Both the position numbers and the translations under genes were made by a program. Of a stretch of 64,000 bases of DNA, positions 16,954 through 26,426 are shown piece by piece. Below the pieces are notes generated by a model. The model made no database searches, had not been told where the DNA came from, and saw only the letters and a program-made list of their open reading frames with translations. The DNA comes from JAMXLO01 sp963799415 (GTDB taxonomy: Bacteria > Pseudomonadota > Alphaproteobacteria > Acetobacterales > Acetobacteraceae), in contig CAWCXI010000022.1 of the NCBI GenBank assembly GCA_963799415.1, forward strand, positions 1-64,000, written 5' to 3'. How positions within the stretch are numbered: position 1 is the first letter of the stretch; each line of letters opens with the position of its first letter.

Positions 16954-17286
16954 TCATGCCTTGCCAGGATTGGGTGAGAACAGATCGGCTTTTTCGGTCT
17001 TGTCCTTCCAATCATCGGCGTCCGCCGGTGGCTCGCCCTTCCGGGTAATGTTCGGCCACAACGCCGCATAGGTGCGGTTTTGCTCCAGCCAGTCGGCCGC
17101 CTTGTCGTCGCTGTCCGGCACGATTGCCTCGACCGGGCACTCCGGTTCGCATACGCCGCAATCGATGCACTCATCCGGATGGATGACCAGCATGTTCTCG
17201 CCGACATAGAAGCAGTCGACCGGGCATACCTCAATGCAGTCCATGTACTTGCAACGAATGCACGACTCTGTGACCACGTAGGTCAT
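16954..17286 (-). CDS. fdxA: seven-iron ferredoxin FdxA
   Basis: 110-residue ferredoxin with [3Fe-4S] and [4Fe-4S] clusters. Cys9, Cys17, Cys21 and Cys25 lie in CIRCKYMDCIEVCPVDC, and Cys40, Cys43, Cys46 and Cys50 in CIDCGVCEPECP. By analogy with Azotobacter FdI, Cys9/17/50 hold the 3Fe cluster and Cys21/40/43/46 the 4Fe cluster. The C-terminal 50 residues (LEQNRTYAALWPNITRKGEP) are the usual extension. The start is MTYVVTESC at 17286; the longer frame to 17349 lacks a plausible leader. Between the S4 gene and carD as in related genomes. Confidence 0.95.
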   Translation of the reverse strand: MTYVVTESCIRCKYMDCIEVCPVDCFYVGENMLVIHPDECIDCGVCEPECPVEAIVPDSDDKAADWLEQNRTYAALWPNITRKGEPPADADDWKDKTEKADLFSPNPGKA

Positions 17287-17339
17287 GCTCAGTCCCCGGG
17301 CGCGGCTGTCAGAAGCCGGCGATATGCCGACGAATGCGC

Positions 17340-17576
17340 TCAGGCGCAAGGTCCGCTGAGCGGCTCATTGATCTCTTCGTAAAGCATGCAAGCCTCGGTC
17401 GCCGGTCCGCGCCGTCCAGCCAGCGAGACAACGCGCACCACCCGCACCGAGTGATGCACGGGCACCGTCAGCACGTCGCCGATGCGCAGCCGCGCGTGGG
17501 CCTTGTCGGTCGGCTGGCGGTTGATGCGGATCAGGCCCCGTGCCACGAGTGCTGTACAATCACTGCGTTGGCGCAT
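17340..17576 (-). CDS. S4-domain RNA-binding protein (Hsp15/HslR-like), uncertain N terminus
   Basis: At least 78 residues of an S4 domain: TALVARGLIRINRQPTDKAH and RLRIGDVLTVPVHHSVRVVR. The conserved opening of the family, WQRLDKWLWCARF, is encoded in frame just upstream (to about 17640), but that stretch has no ATG, GTG or TTG before an in-frame TAG. So the listed ATG 17576 cuts the first S4 helix. Either an indel lies upstream, or a rare start is used. Family members bind 50S subunits carrying stalled nascent chains, or structured RNA. It precedes fdxA by 53 bases. Confidence 0.75.
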   Translation of the reverse strand: MRQRSDCTALVARGLIRINRQPTDKAHARLRIGDVLTVPVHHSVRVVRVVSLAGRRGPATEACMLYEEINEPLSGPCA

Positions 17577-17738
17577 GAACCGTGCGCACCACAGCCACTT
17601 GTCGAGGCGCTGCCAGTCACGGTCCTCCGTCTCGCTTATTTCTGCCCCCTAGCAGCCTGTCTCACGCGGTTCTCCGATCCTATGGCAGAAAATTGCGTCG
17701 TGTTAAGTCCGACGGGCTGTCAGCATCGGAGTTCCGCC

Positions 17739-18614
17739 ATGACTGATCTCAGCATAGCCGGCACCTTCACCCTGGGCGACCGCATCGTGAACCGCCTCGG
17801 CTACGGCGCTATGCAACTCGCTGGGCGCGGTGTGTTCGGGCCGCCCAAGGACCGCGACGCGGCGCTCACGGTGCTGCGCGAGGCGGTGGCGGCCGGCGTC
17901 AACCACATCGACACCAGCGACTTCTACGGTCCGCACGTCACCAATCAGCTGATCCGCGAGGCTCTGCATCCCTATCCGGACGGCCTCATGATCGTGACGA
18001 AGGTGGGCGCGGTGCGCGGCGCGGATGCGTCGTGGAACCCGGCCCAGAGCCCGGCCGAGCTGACCAAGGCGGTTCACGACAACCTGCGCAATCTGGGGGT
18101 CGACGTGCTGGACGTGGTCAACCTCCGCGTGATGGGTGACGTTCACGCGCCCAGCGAGGGGTCGATCGCGGAACAATTCACTGCGCTCGCCGGACTGCAA
18201 CGGCAGGGGCTGGTCCGGCACCTGGGGCTCAGCAACGTGACGGCGGCGCAGGTCGACGAAGCGCGCACAATCGCGCCGGTGGTTTGCGTGCAGAACGAGT
18301 TCAACCTTGCGCATCGAGACGACGACGCGCTGGTTGACGACCTGGCAGGGAGGGGCATTGCCTATGTGCCGTTCTTCCCGCTCGGCGGATTCAGCCCTCT
18401 CCAGTCCTCGACGCTCTCGAATGTGGCCGCGCGGCTCGGCGCGACCCCGATGCAGGTGGCGCTCGCCTGGCTGTTGTCCCGTTCGCCCAACATCCTGCTG
18501 ATCCCTGGCACGTCGTCACCCGACCACCTGCGAGAGAATCTGGCGTCGGCCAAGCTGAAGTTGCCGGCCGCGATGCTTGCCGAGCTGAACCGTATCGGGG
18601 GAGCGGCGTCTTAG
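17739..18614 (+). CDS. aldo/keto reductase
   Basis: 291-residue NADPH-dependent oxidoreductase with a TIM barrel. The catalytic Asp and Tyr are in HIDTSDFYGP near residue 60, and the Lys in MIVTKVGAV near residue 88. The usual catalytic His position reads NLRVMGD, i.e. Arg/Val in place of an LH pair, as in the YdbC-like group. The cofactor loop LIPGTSSPDHLRENLASAKL is at the end. ATG 17739 gives MTDLSIAGTFTLGDRIVNRL. It is on the opposite strand between the S4 gene and the helicase, which are usually adjacent, so it seems inserted into a conserved block. Substrate not assignable. Confidence 0.9.
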   Translation: MTDLSIAGTFTLGDRIVNRLGYGAMQLAGRGVFGPPKDRDAALTVLREAVAAGVNHIDTSDFYGPHVTNQLIREALHPYPDGLMIVTKVGAVRGADASWNPAQSPAELTKAVHDNLRNLGVDVLDVVNLRVMGDVHAPSEGSIAEQFTALAGLQRQGLVRHLGLSNVTAAQVDEARTIAPVVCVQNEFNLAHRDDDALVDDLAGRGIAYVPFFPLGGFSPLQSSTLSNVAARLGATPMQVALAWLLSRSPNILLIPGTSSPDHLRENLASAKLKLPAAMLAELNRIGGAAS

Positions 18615-21118
18615 CGCTTCAACGCCGCCAGCGCCGCGAATGGGCCGTGGGCCTGAACTGACGGCGGCTCGATCGCGACCGTCCGTCGTCGCCGCAGCGG
18701 CAGCAGCATGGCCGGCGCCGGTGGGCCAAATTGATCCGCCGGCAGAACACCGGCCGGAATGACGCGGAAACCGAGGCGCCTCAGCACCACGGGAAGCAGA
18801 TCGACCTTCAGCGAGAAGCGCGATGCCAGGCTGGCGGGCAAGGCAGTCGGGCCACGGCGAGTCGCCCAGGCAAGCTCCGCGGCGACTCGCTCGGCGACGT
18901 CGAGCCGCAGCAATACGGGCCCCGCCTCGAGCCAGCCCATGGCATCGGCGAACCCGCCCGGCCAGTCTGGCCGGCGGGGCAGCGAGACCAGATCAGGCGA
19001 TGGGAGCGCGGGCACGACCACGCCATGCTGCACGCCCCACAGGCGGCCCCGCATAATGGCGGCGCGCGGTTTCAGCAGTGCGGGAATGAACAGGCCGAAG
19101 CGGCCAGCCTTGACGCCGATCGCCTTCAGCGCGGCACGCGCCGGCGGGGGCAGCGCATCACCTTCGTCGCCAAGGATCAGGCCGAGCGCCTCGGTCAATC
19201 GATGCAATAGGCCTCGGAACCCGGGCTGAGTGCTTCCCTTGCTGGCTGCGGCCAGCAGTGGCGCCAGGTCGTGGCCGATCCTGTCGTCGAGAAAGCGCTG
19301 CAGTCTGGTGCGCAGTCGCTCCCGCTGTGCGCCGTCGAGGAACTCGCTGTCCAGCATCTGCACGCGCGGCCGCAGTGCGCTGATCCCGCGCTTCAGTCGG
19401 GCGATCGGCACGCCGTCCCAGGTGAGCGCGTTGTCATCGCCAAAGGCTAGGGCGCCATCGGGGGCCGCCTCCACCACGGCGACGCGGCGCGGCATCTCCT
19501 CGCGGAGTGCCCGCCGTGCAGCGCGCAACACGAGGCGCTTCTCGTCGCCCTGCGCCGCAGGGTCAGGGAAGAAGCTGAAGCCGCCGACCCTGCCGACCGG
19601 ATGGCCCTCGACGATGACCTCGCCGCGGCGAGTGACGGCCGACAGCAGCTCCTGGGTCTCGCCTGCCTCGAGGCGGCGCATCAGGTGCGCGGCGCGCCGA
19701 TCGACGAAGCGACTGGTCAGTCGCTCGTGCAGTGCGTCCGATAGCAGATCCTCGACCTCGCGCGCCTGCCCCTGCCAGTGCGGGCTGTCCTTCACCCAGT
19801 CGCCGCGCGCGGCGATGTAGGACCACACGCGAACCCCTGCGAGCCGCTGCATCAGCGTGTCGATATCGCCGTCCGAGCGGGCCAGGGCGCCGATCTGCCC
19901 AGCCAGCCAGTCAGTCGGCAGATGCTGGTCGCGTCCGATGTGGCCGAAGACCCGCGCGCATAGCTTGGTGTGCGTGTCGTCGGTGAGCTTGCGGAAGTCG
20001 GGTATCTGGCACGCCTCCCACAGCCGCCCGACCTGCCGCCGTCCTTGGGCGAGGCGGCGTATCTCCGGCTCGTGCGCCAGTGCGGCGAGTGTCTCCAGGT
20101 CAGCGGCGTCGTTGCCCTTCACCAGCCCAGGCCCCGGCGGCGGCTCCATCAGCGTGGCCAGCAGCGCATCGACGTGGCTGAGGTCGAGGTCGCTGTTGCG
20201 CCAGCAGAGCTGATCGAGCGCCTCGAAGCTATGGGCCTCGACAGCGGCTGCCACTTCGTCGCCCAGCGGCGGACATTGCGCCGTGGAGCCGAACGTCCCG
20301 TCGCGCATCCCGCGTCCGGCGCGACCGGCGATCTGGGCTATCTCGGCAGGCGTGAGCCGACGTGGCCGGTGGCCGTCGAACTTGCCCAGGCTGGCGAAGG
20401 CGACATGGTCCACATCCATGTTGAGGCCCATGCCGATCGCGTCGGTGGCGACCAGGAAGTCGACCTCCTTGTCCTGGTAGAGCGCCACCTGGGCGTTGCG
20501 TGTGCGAGGGCTCAGCCGCCCCATCACCACCGCGCAGCCGCCCCGTCGGCGGCGGATCAGCTCGGCAATCGCGTAGACTTCGGCGGCGCTGAACGCGACC
20601 ACGGCAGAGCGCGGCGGCAGGCGCACGAGCTTGGCTGGGCCAGCGTGACTGAGCTGCGACATGCGCGGCCGGGTCTCTACGATCGCCTGCGGCACCAGGC
20701 GGTGCAGCAATGGCCGGATCGTCTCGGCGCCCAGGAACATGGTTTCGACCATCCCTCGGGCATGCAGCAGGCGATCGGTGAACACATGGCCGCGGTCAGG
20801 GTCGGCACAGAGCTGGATCTCGTCCACCGCCAGGAACTCGGCGTCGCGATCGAGCGGCATTGCCTCGACCGTGCAGGAGAACCAGCGCGCGTCCGGCGGA
20901 ACGATTTTTTCTTCGCCGGTGATCAGAGCCACGTGGCGGGCGCCCTTCTGGGCCACCATGCGGTCGTAATTCTCACGCGCGAGTAGGCGCAGGGGAAACC
21001 CGATGATGCCGGAGGCGTGGCCCAGCATGCGCTCGATGGCGAGATGTGTCTTGCCGGTATTCGTCGGACCGAGGACGGCTTTGACGCGGGGGGCGAAACC
21101 GGAATCCAGGCCGGGCAT
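18611..21118 (-). CDS. SUV3-like RNA helicase
   Basis: 835-residue superfamily 2 helicase of the SUV3/MgpS type found in alphaproteobacteria. Walker A is LGPTNTGKTHLAIERML at about residue 14, DEIQLCADPDRGHVF is the Walker B motif, and DAIGMGLNMDVDHVAF and AQIAGRAGRGMRDGTFGSTA are motifs V and VI. The SUV3 C-terminal region follows. The start is MPGLDSGFAPRVKAVLGPTN at 21118; an upstream ATG at 21244 adds a Pro/Arg-rich leader and is less likely. The 3' end overlaps the convergent aldo/keto reductase stop by four bases. Its mitochondrial relative unwinds RNA for degradation; a role in RNA turnover is inferred. The 297 bases to 21415 hold the divergent promoters. Confidence 0.9.
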   Translation of the reverse strand: MPGLDSGFAPRVKAVLGPTNTGKTHLAIERMLGHASGIIGFPLRLLARENYDRMVAQKGARHVALITGEEKIVPPDARWFSCTVEAMPLDRDAEFLAVDEIQLCADPDRGHVFTDRLLHARGMVETMFLGAETIRPLLHRLVPQAIVETRPRMSQLSHAGPAKLVRLPPRSAVVAFSAAEVYAIAELIRRRRGGCAVVMGRLSPRTRNAQVALYQDKEVDFLVATDAIGMGLNMDVDHVAFASLGKFDGHRPRRLTPAEIAQIAGRAGRGMRDGTFGSTAQCPPLGDEVAAAVEAHSFEALDQLCWRNSDLDLSHVDALLATLMEPPPGPGLVKGNDAADLETLAALAHEPEIRRLAQGRRQVGRLWEACQIPDFRKLTDDTHTKLCARVFGHIGRDQHLPTDWLAGQIGALARSDGDIDTLMQRLAGVRVWSYIAARGDWVKDSPHWQGQAREVEDLLSDALHERLTSRFVDRRAAHLMRRLEAGETQELLSAVTRRGEVIVEGHPVGRVGGFSFFPDPAAQGDEKRLVLRAARRALREEMPRRVAVVEAAPDGALAFGDDNALTWDGVPIARLKRGISALRPRVQMLDSEFLDGAQRERLRTRLQRFLDDRIGHDLAPLLAAASKGSTQPGFRGLLHRLTEALGLILGDEGDALPPPARAALKAIGVKAGRFGLFIPALLKPRAAIMRGRLWGVQHGVVVPALPSPDLVSLPRRPDWPGGFADAMGWLEAGPVLLRLDVAERVAAELAWATRRGPTALPASLASRFSLKVDLLPVVLRRLGFRVIPAGVLPADQFGPPAPAMLLPLRRRRTVAIEPPSVQAHGPFAALAALKR

Positions 21119-21415
21119 GGGCAGATGGTTGGATGTTGCGGCGCGGAATGCAAGCGGTTCCGGGCTGTGCGGGAGACGGTGCGCTAACTGGCGCCCGCCC
21201 CGCCGCGCCGGGCCAATCATCCGGCGCGGATGAGTATCCTTCACCGTTGCTTAACGACTCGCCGGCATCTCCTGACCTGGATCGGGATACGCAGCCATTC
21301 TTCGAGGGAAAAATCCTACGGTCTGCCCCAGCTATTGCAGACATGCGATGTCGTGCGGCGTGTGGCCCTGCCTCTCGCCATTTTCTGTTGTGCCTCGACG
21401 CGACGGGAATTCCTC

Positions 21416-24361
21416 ATGACGCTGCTTCGCGCCATCCGGACTGCGACAATGCTGGCGATAATCGGCGGTGGCGCGGGCTCGGCATTCGCCCAGTGTGCGA
21501 CCCCGGTTACCGCGCTGTGCCCCGGGCAGACCGCGGATCAGGAGAAGCTGCTGTCACCGTTCAATACGCTGCTGGGTACGCCCGCGGGTGTCTCCTTGCT
21601 CAATACGAGCCTCCAGACGGACAACAGTATTTATCTCAACTCGACTCCGGCGCAGAAAATTGCCTCCTCGACGGTCCTGGTTGTGTCGGCCGTGCCGGCC
21701 AATATTCTGCTCCGCGCGTTCCCGGGAAATCCAAATTACTTTTACAATTCGGCGGGGCTGCCGACTGCGCCCGCTCTTCCGGCGCCCGTCGCGGCAGCGG
21801 TAGACGCGATAACCTCCAACGCCCAGCTGGACAACGTAAAGTCCGATTTCGGCATCTCGCCCAACATCTATGGGCATGCCTATGGTCTGCTGCCGGGGCA
21901 GATCGACAGTCTCGGCAACCCGCCGCCGTACCAGGTGTCCGCCGCAATCCAGAACAACCCCTTCACGGCAGCGAACTCGTCCGCTTTTGCCGCCCAGAAC
22001 CAGCAAACGCAGGGCTCCCTGATGGTGAACTGGCAAGGGCTGGTACCTGGCACCAATTCGATGATCGCGGATTTCCCGAGCGCACACACGATGCTGGCGA
22101 CGTTCGACGCGATCACGGCTGCCATTCTCGCGCCTGGGTACTATCAGCAGCTCGCGCGATCGGTGGAGGACTTCGCCTACGATCTAAATGTATTCGGGGT
22201 GCACTATCCGCTTGACGTGATCGGTGGGCGCATTCTCGGCACTTACGTGCTCGCACAGACGCTTTCCGGCAATCCGCTGTATCCGAGCGCCATCCCGATC
22301 AATCTTGCTTCGCTCAGCCAGGCAATGCAGGCCTATTTTGGGGGCGGCGGCAGTTCGCCATACGCGACCGCGTGCGGTGGCAACGTTGCCGCCTGCGTCG
22401 CCGGCGCCGCGATCCCGAGTGCTGCGAAATTCGGGCAGCAAATACGGGCCTACACCAACGATCTGACCTACGGCCTGCCGTCAGTGGGCGACACCACCTT
22501 GCCGCCGGCCGTGCCGCCGGGCGCATCGGTGTTGATCGCCACGCGCTTCCCCTACATGAACACGGCGCAGCTCAATCAGGTACTCGCCACCACAGAACTG
22601 CCTTCGGGCGTGCCGCTCGACAACGGCACCGGTTGGGCCCGGCTCAATCTCTACGCCGCCGCCAGCGGCTATGGCGCGTTCCCGACCAACGTCACGGTGA
22701 ACATGAACGCCGCGGCGGGCGGCCTGAACGCCTTCGATATCTGGAGCAATAGCATCTCAGGCCCTGGCGGCCTGACCCTGCAAGGCTCTGGAACCCTGAT
22801 CCTGGCAGGCAACAACAGCTACACCGGCGACACTATTGTGCAAGGCGGCACGTTGGCGGTCACCGGCTCGGTGGCCGGCAATGTGGCGGTCTGGTCCGGC
22901 GCCAGCTTCGCCGGTAACGGCGTCATCGGCGGCTCGCTTGCCTTTCTCGCCGGCTCCACCTTCCAGGCAGCTGTCGGCCCGAGCGGCGCCAACCTGATCC
23001 AGGTCGGTGGCGCGGCGACACTGTCCGGTGGCACGCTTTCCGTCGCCAGCGTCGGCGACCCCCCGGCGCTGGGCAGCGCCTGGCCGGTCCTGACCGCGGC
23101 CGGCGGCATTACCGGCAGCTTCGGTTCACTGACCGAGCCCGCGAGCGGTCTCGCCGCCGGCACGCGGTTCGACACGCTGTACGGCAGCAACGCAATTTCC
23201 CTGGTCGTGACCCCGAGCTTCTACGGCAACCTCGCCGCCGCAGGGCTGACGGAGAGCAGCAGCGAAAGCGGCGTGGGTGCCGCGCTGGATGCGATCCGCC
23301 CCGCACCAGGTGTGGCGCTGGATCCTGCTCAATTGGCGCTGTTCGTCCCGCTCTATCCACTGCCCGCCGGCAGCATCACCGTGGCTTTGGACGAGCTGGC
23401 GCCGTCGATCTACCCCGACGCTATGATCACGGGACGCAGTTCCTGGTACATGATGGCCAATGCGGTCGGCGGTCAGTTGGCGGCGCGGCGCGGTCTCGCC
23501 GCCGATCACGACGCCAACAGCGCGCCCGGACCGGACGGCAGCACGATCTGGGTGAGCGGGCTCGGCGGCTATGACAGCGTCAGCGCGGGTGGCGGCTCGC
23601 CTGGCTTCACCGCCGGTCTGGCTGGCACGGCCGCCGGCATCGACGTGCCGGTGGCCGGCACGGCGCGTGTCGGCGTGGCGATCGGCACGGTCGAGGGGCA
23701 CACCTGGTCGCAGGCCAGCGGCAACGCCACCAGCAGCACCGCGCAGCTCGTCACCTACGGCCAATGGCAGAACGGGGTGTTCTTCGCCGAGGCGCAACTC
23801 GGTCTGATGTACCAGCAGGAGAACGTGAACCGGTCACTGCCGGTGTTCAGTGCGGCGACGCGAGGCGACGCCAATGGCCTGGCCGGCGGTGGCGGCCTCC
23901 GTGTCGGCGTGCAGCAGCAGTTCGGTGCATGGCTGATCGAACCGAGCCTCGGCTTCGGCGGTTTCCATCTGCACCTGGGCAGTGTGGCAGAGAGCGGTGG
24001 AGCGCTGGCGGAGAACATCGGCGGGGCCTCGCTGGGCAGCGCCCAGAGCACGCTCGCGGTCACTGCGCAACGCGGCTTCGGGCTGAGCGACACCGTGCGG
24101 ATGACTGCCAAGGCTCGCCTCGGCTGGTCGCATGAGTTCGCCGACAACACGGCGACGGTAGCGGCGAGCTTCGCAGGTCTGAGCGGCAGTGGCTTTGCGT
24201 TGAACAGCGCGCCGATCGGCCGCGACGCGGCACTGGTCGGGCTCGACGCCGACATCAACGTGGCGTCGTGGCCGGTGGCGGTGTTCGTGGGGTACGGCGC
24301 CGCGATCAGCGGCAGCAGCAGCGCCCAGTCGTTCAATGCTGGTGTGCGGTTCGTTTGGTAG
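21416..24361 (+). CDS. autotransporter with N-terminal PAP2 phosphatase domain
   Basis: 981-residue type V secreted protein. ATG 21416 gives a signal peptide (AIRTATMLAIIGGGAGSAFA, then QCA). Residues about 100-300 are a PAP2/acid phosphatase domain: DFPSAHTMLATFDAI near residue 218 is the PSGH motif with Ala for Gly, and NVFGVHYPLDVIGGRILG near 260 holds the second catalytic His and Asp. The Lys/Arg-Pro first motif is not clear. Residues about 445-485 are a passenger-associated repeat, GTLILAGNNSYTGDTIVQGG, continuing as beta-helix. The last 280 residues are an autotransporter beta barrel ending in GVRFVW with the terminal aromatic that BAM recognises. The phosphatase would sit on the cell surface or be released. 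Phosphate scavenging or lipid dephosphorylation is inference. Confidence 0.9.
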   Translation: MTLLRAIRTATMLAIIGGGAGSAFAQCATPVTALCPGQTADQEKLLSPFNTLLGTPAGVSLLNTSLQTDNSIYLNSTPAQKIASSTVLVVSAVPANILLRAFPGNPNYFYNSAGLPTAPALPAPVAAAVDAITSNAQLDNVKSDFGISPNIYGHAYGLLPGQIDSLGNPPPYQVSAAIQNNPFTAANSSAFAAQNQQTQGSLMVNWQGLVPGTNSMIADFPSAHTMLATFDAITAAILAPGYYQQLARSVEDFAYDLNVFGVHYPLDVIGGRILGTYVLAQTLSGNPLYPSAIPINLASLSQAMQAYFGGGGSSPYATACGGNVAACVAGAAIPSAAKFGQQIRAYTNDLTYGLPSVGDTTLPPAVPPGASVLIATRFPYMNTAQLNQVLATTELPSGVPLDNGTGWARLNLYAAASGYGAFPTNVTVNMNAAAGGLNAFDIWSNSISGPGGLTLQGSGTLILAGNNSYTGDTIVQGGTLAVTGSVAGNVAVWSGASFAGNGVIGGSLAFLAGSTFQAAVGPSGANLIQVGGAATLSGGTLSVASVGDPPALGSAWPVLTAAGGITGSFGSLTEPASGLAAGTRFDTLYGSNAISLVVTPSFYGNLAAAGLTESSSESGVGAALDAIRPAPGVALDPAQLALFVPLYPLPAGSITVALDELAPSIYPDAMITGRSSWYMMANAVGGQLAARRGLAADHDANSAPGPDGSTIWVSGLGGYDSVSAGGGSPGFTAGLAGTAAGIDVPVAGTARVGVAIGTVEGHTWSQASGNATSSTAQLVTYGQWQNGVFFAEAQLGLMYQQENVNRSLPVFSAATRGDANGLAGGGGLRVGVQQQFGAWLIEPSLGFGGFHLHLGSVAESGGALAENIGGASLGSAQSTLAVTAQRGFGLSDTVRMTAKARLGWSHEFADNTATVAASFAGLSGSGFALNSAPIGRDAALVGLDADINVASWPVAVFVGYGAAISGSSSAQSFNAGVRFVW

Positions 24362-24521
24362 ACCAGTTCCAGCCCTCGTATCCCAGCCGCGGAACGCAGG
24401 CAGTGGACCGGAAGCCTGGTATCCATTTGCATCCGGTCGCGCGCATGACTGTCCTCGGACGCCGTCGCATTGAAACCGAACCCGGTTCACTGCATATCGC
24501 GGCCCGTAGGGAGGGCCGGCG

Positions 24522-26342
24522 ATGAACGATGCGGTGGCGGAAAAGCACGATTTTGGCGCCGAGGTGGGGCGGCTGCTCGACCTCGTGGTGCACTCGCTCT
24601 ATTCCGAGCGGGAAATATTCTTGCGTGAGCTGGTGGCAAACGCAGCCGATGCGATGGACCGGCGCCGCTTCGAGGCGTTGACCGACTCTGCGCTCGGGCC
24701 GCCCGCCGAGGCCAAGATCCGCATCGTGCCCGACAAGGGCGCCCGCACGCTGCTGATCGCCGATGACGGCATCGGCATGGGCCGCCAGGAGCTGATCGAC
24801 AACCTGGGCACCATCGCCCGCTCCGGCACCCGCGCATTCGGCGCGGCGCTGGCCACTGCCAAGCCCGAGGAGCGGCCCAGCCTGATCGGCCAGTTCGGCG
24901 TCGGCTTCTACTCCGCCTTCATGGTGGCGGACCGTGTGGAGGTGACCTCGCGGAAGGCGGGCTCCGAGGAGGCGTTCACCTGGGCGTCGGACGGCGCGGG
25001 CCAGTTCACCATCGCGCCGGCAGTGCGCGAGACCGCCGGCACCGACGTTGTGCTGCACGTCAAGGCGGATGCCGACGAGTACCTAGACCCGATCCGCCTC
25101 GAGGCGGTGGTTCGCAAATGGGCCGATCACATCACGTTGCCGATCACGATCGCCCGCGATGGCAAGGATCTGCCGGCCAACGAAGGCACAGCACTTTGGC
25201 GCAAGCCGCGCGCCGAAATTTCCGAACAGTCGTATAACGAGTTCTACCGCCATCTCGGCCATCTGTTCGACACGCCATGGGCCACGCTGCACTGGCGCGC
25301 AGAGGGCATGCTCGAGTTCTACGCGCTGCTCTTCCTGCCCGGCATGAAGCCGTTCGAACCGTTCGAGGGCGATCGCGAGTCGCATGTGAAGCTACACGTG
25401 CGGCGGATGTTCATAACCGACAAGGCCGAGCTGCTGCCGTCGTGGCTGCGCTTCGTTCAGGGCGTGGTGGACACCGAGGATCTGCCGCTGAACGTCTCGC
25501 GCGAGATGCTGCAAACCACGCCGGTGCTCGGGCGAATTCGCAAGGCGTTGATCGGTCGCGTGCTGTCAGAGCTCAAGAATCGCGCGAAGGACGCCGAAGA
25601 CTACGCCAAGTTCTGGGACGATTTCGGCGCCGTCCTGAAAGAGGGTGTGTGGGAGGATTCCGAGCACCGCGCGGAGATCGCGCCGCTGCTGCGGTTCAGA
25701 TCGTCCGCGCAGGAAGGCTGGACCTCATTGCCGGACTATCTCTCACGGATGCAGGCGGGACAGGACACGATCTGGTACCTGGCCGGCGACAATACGGAAT
25801 CGCTTCGCGCCTCGCCGCAACTCGAAGGTTTCCGCGCGAAGGGAGTGGAGGTCCTGCTGCTGTCCGATCAGATCGATGCATTCTGGCCGGAACGGTTGGA
25901 TAGTTTCGAAGGAAAGCATCTGAAGAGTGTCACCCAGGCGCCCGAAGAAGCGGACAAGGACGCAGATCAGCCGGATATCTCGCCCCTGTTGGCAGCTCTG
26001 AAGAAGGCGCTGGGCGACGAGGTGGCCGACGTCCGCGCCACCGGCCGGCTGACCGACAGCGCGGTTGTGCTGGCGGCTAACGACAAGGGGCCCGATCTGC
26101 AGATGCAGCGCCTGCTGCGCCGTGCCGGCCGAGCCATGCTGCCTGCGGTACCGGTGTTGGAAGTCAATCCGAGACACAGCCTGATCGAGGCGTTGACGGC
26201 AAAGCTGCAGGACGAAGAACTGATCGGGAATGCTGCCGGAACGCTGCTCGATCTCGCGCGCGTGCAGGAGGGCGACCTGCCGCGCGACCCGGCGCAATTT
26301 GCACGACGTGTCACGTTGCTGCTTGGATCATCGCTGGGTTAG
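24522..26342 (+). CDS. htpG: molecular chaperone HtpG (Hsp90)
   Basis: 606-residue ATP-dependent chaperone. The GHKL ATPase motifs are all visible: SEREIFLRELVANAADAMDR (motif I with the Mg-binding Asn), IADDGIGMGRQELIDNLGTI (motif II) and LIGQFGVGFYSAF (the lid glycines). The middle domain has the catalytic-loop region LNVSREMLQTTPVLGRIRKA. The C-terminal dimer domain ends at 26342. ATG 24522 follows GGGAGG. Close to the usual bacterial length of about 620-640. A broken-start M17 peptidase follows closely. Confidence 0.96.
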   Translation: MNDAVAEKHDFGAEVGRLLDLVVHSLYSEREIFLRELVANAADAMDRRRFEALTDSALGPPAEAKIRIVPDKGARTLLIADDGIGMGRQELIDNLGTIARSGTRAFGAALATAKPEERPSLIGQFGVGFYSAFMVADRVEVTSRKAGSEEAFTWASDGAGQFTIAPAVRETAGTDVVLHVKADADEYLDPIRLEAVVRKWADHITLPITIARDGKDLPANEGTALWRKPRAEISEQSYNEFYRHLGHLFDTPWATLHWRAEGMLEFYALLFLPGMKPFEPFEGDRESHVKLHVRRMFITDKAELLPSWLRFVQGVVDTEDLPLNVSREMLQTTPVLGRIRKALIGRVLSELKNRAKDAEDYAKFWDDFGAVLKEGVWEDSEHRAEIAPLLRFRSSAQEGWTSLPDYLSRMQAGQDTIWYLAGDNTESLRASPQLEGFRAKGVEVLLLSDQIDAFWPERLDSFEGKHLKSVTQAPEEADKDADQPDISPLLAALKKALGDEVADVRATGRLTDSAVVLAANDKGPDLQMQRLLRRAGRAMLPAVPVLEVNPRHSLIEALTAKLQDEELIGNAAGTLLDLARVQEGDLPRDPAQFARRVTLLLGSSLG

Positions 26343-26426
26343 CGCGCCGACGATGAGCGAGAGAGAGTTCGATGCTGGAACAGAGACTTCGAATGCCTGG
26401 TTGACAACGCCGATGCGACGCGGCCG

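Noticed and set aside
19970..20986. 338-residue plus-strand open frame
   Set aside because: Antisense to the helicase with all its motifs.
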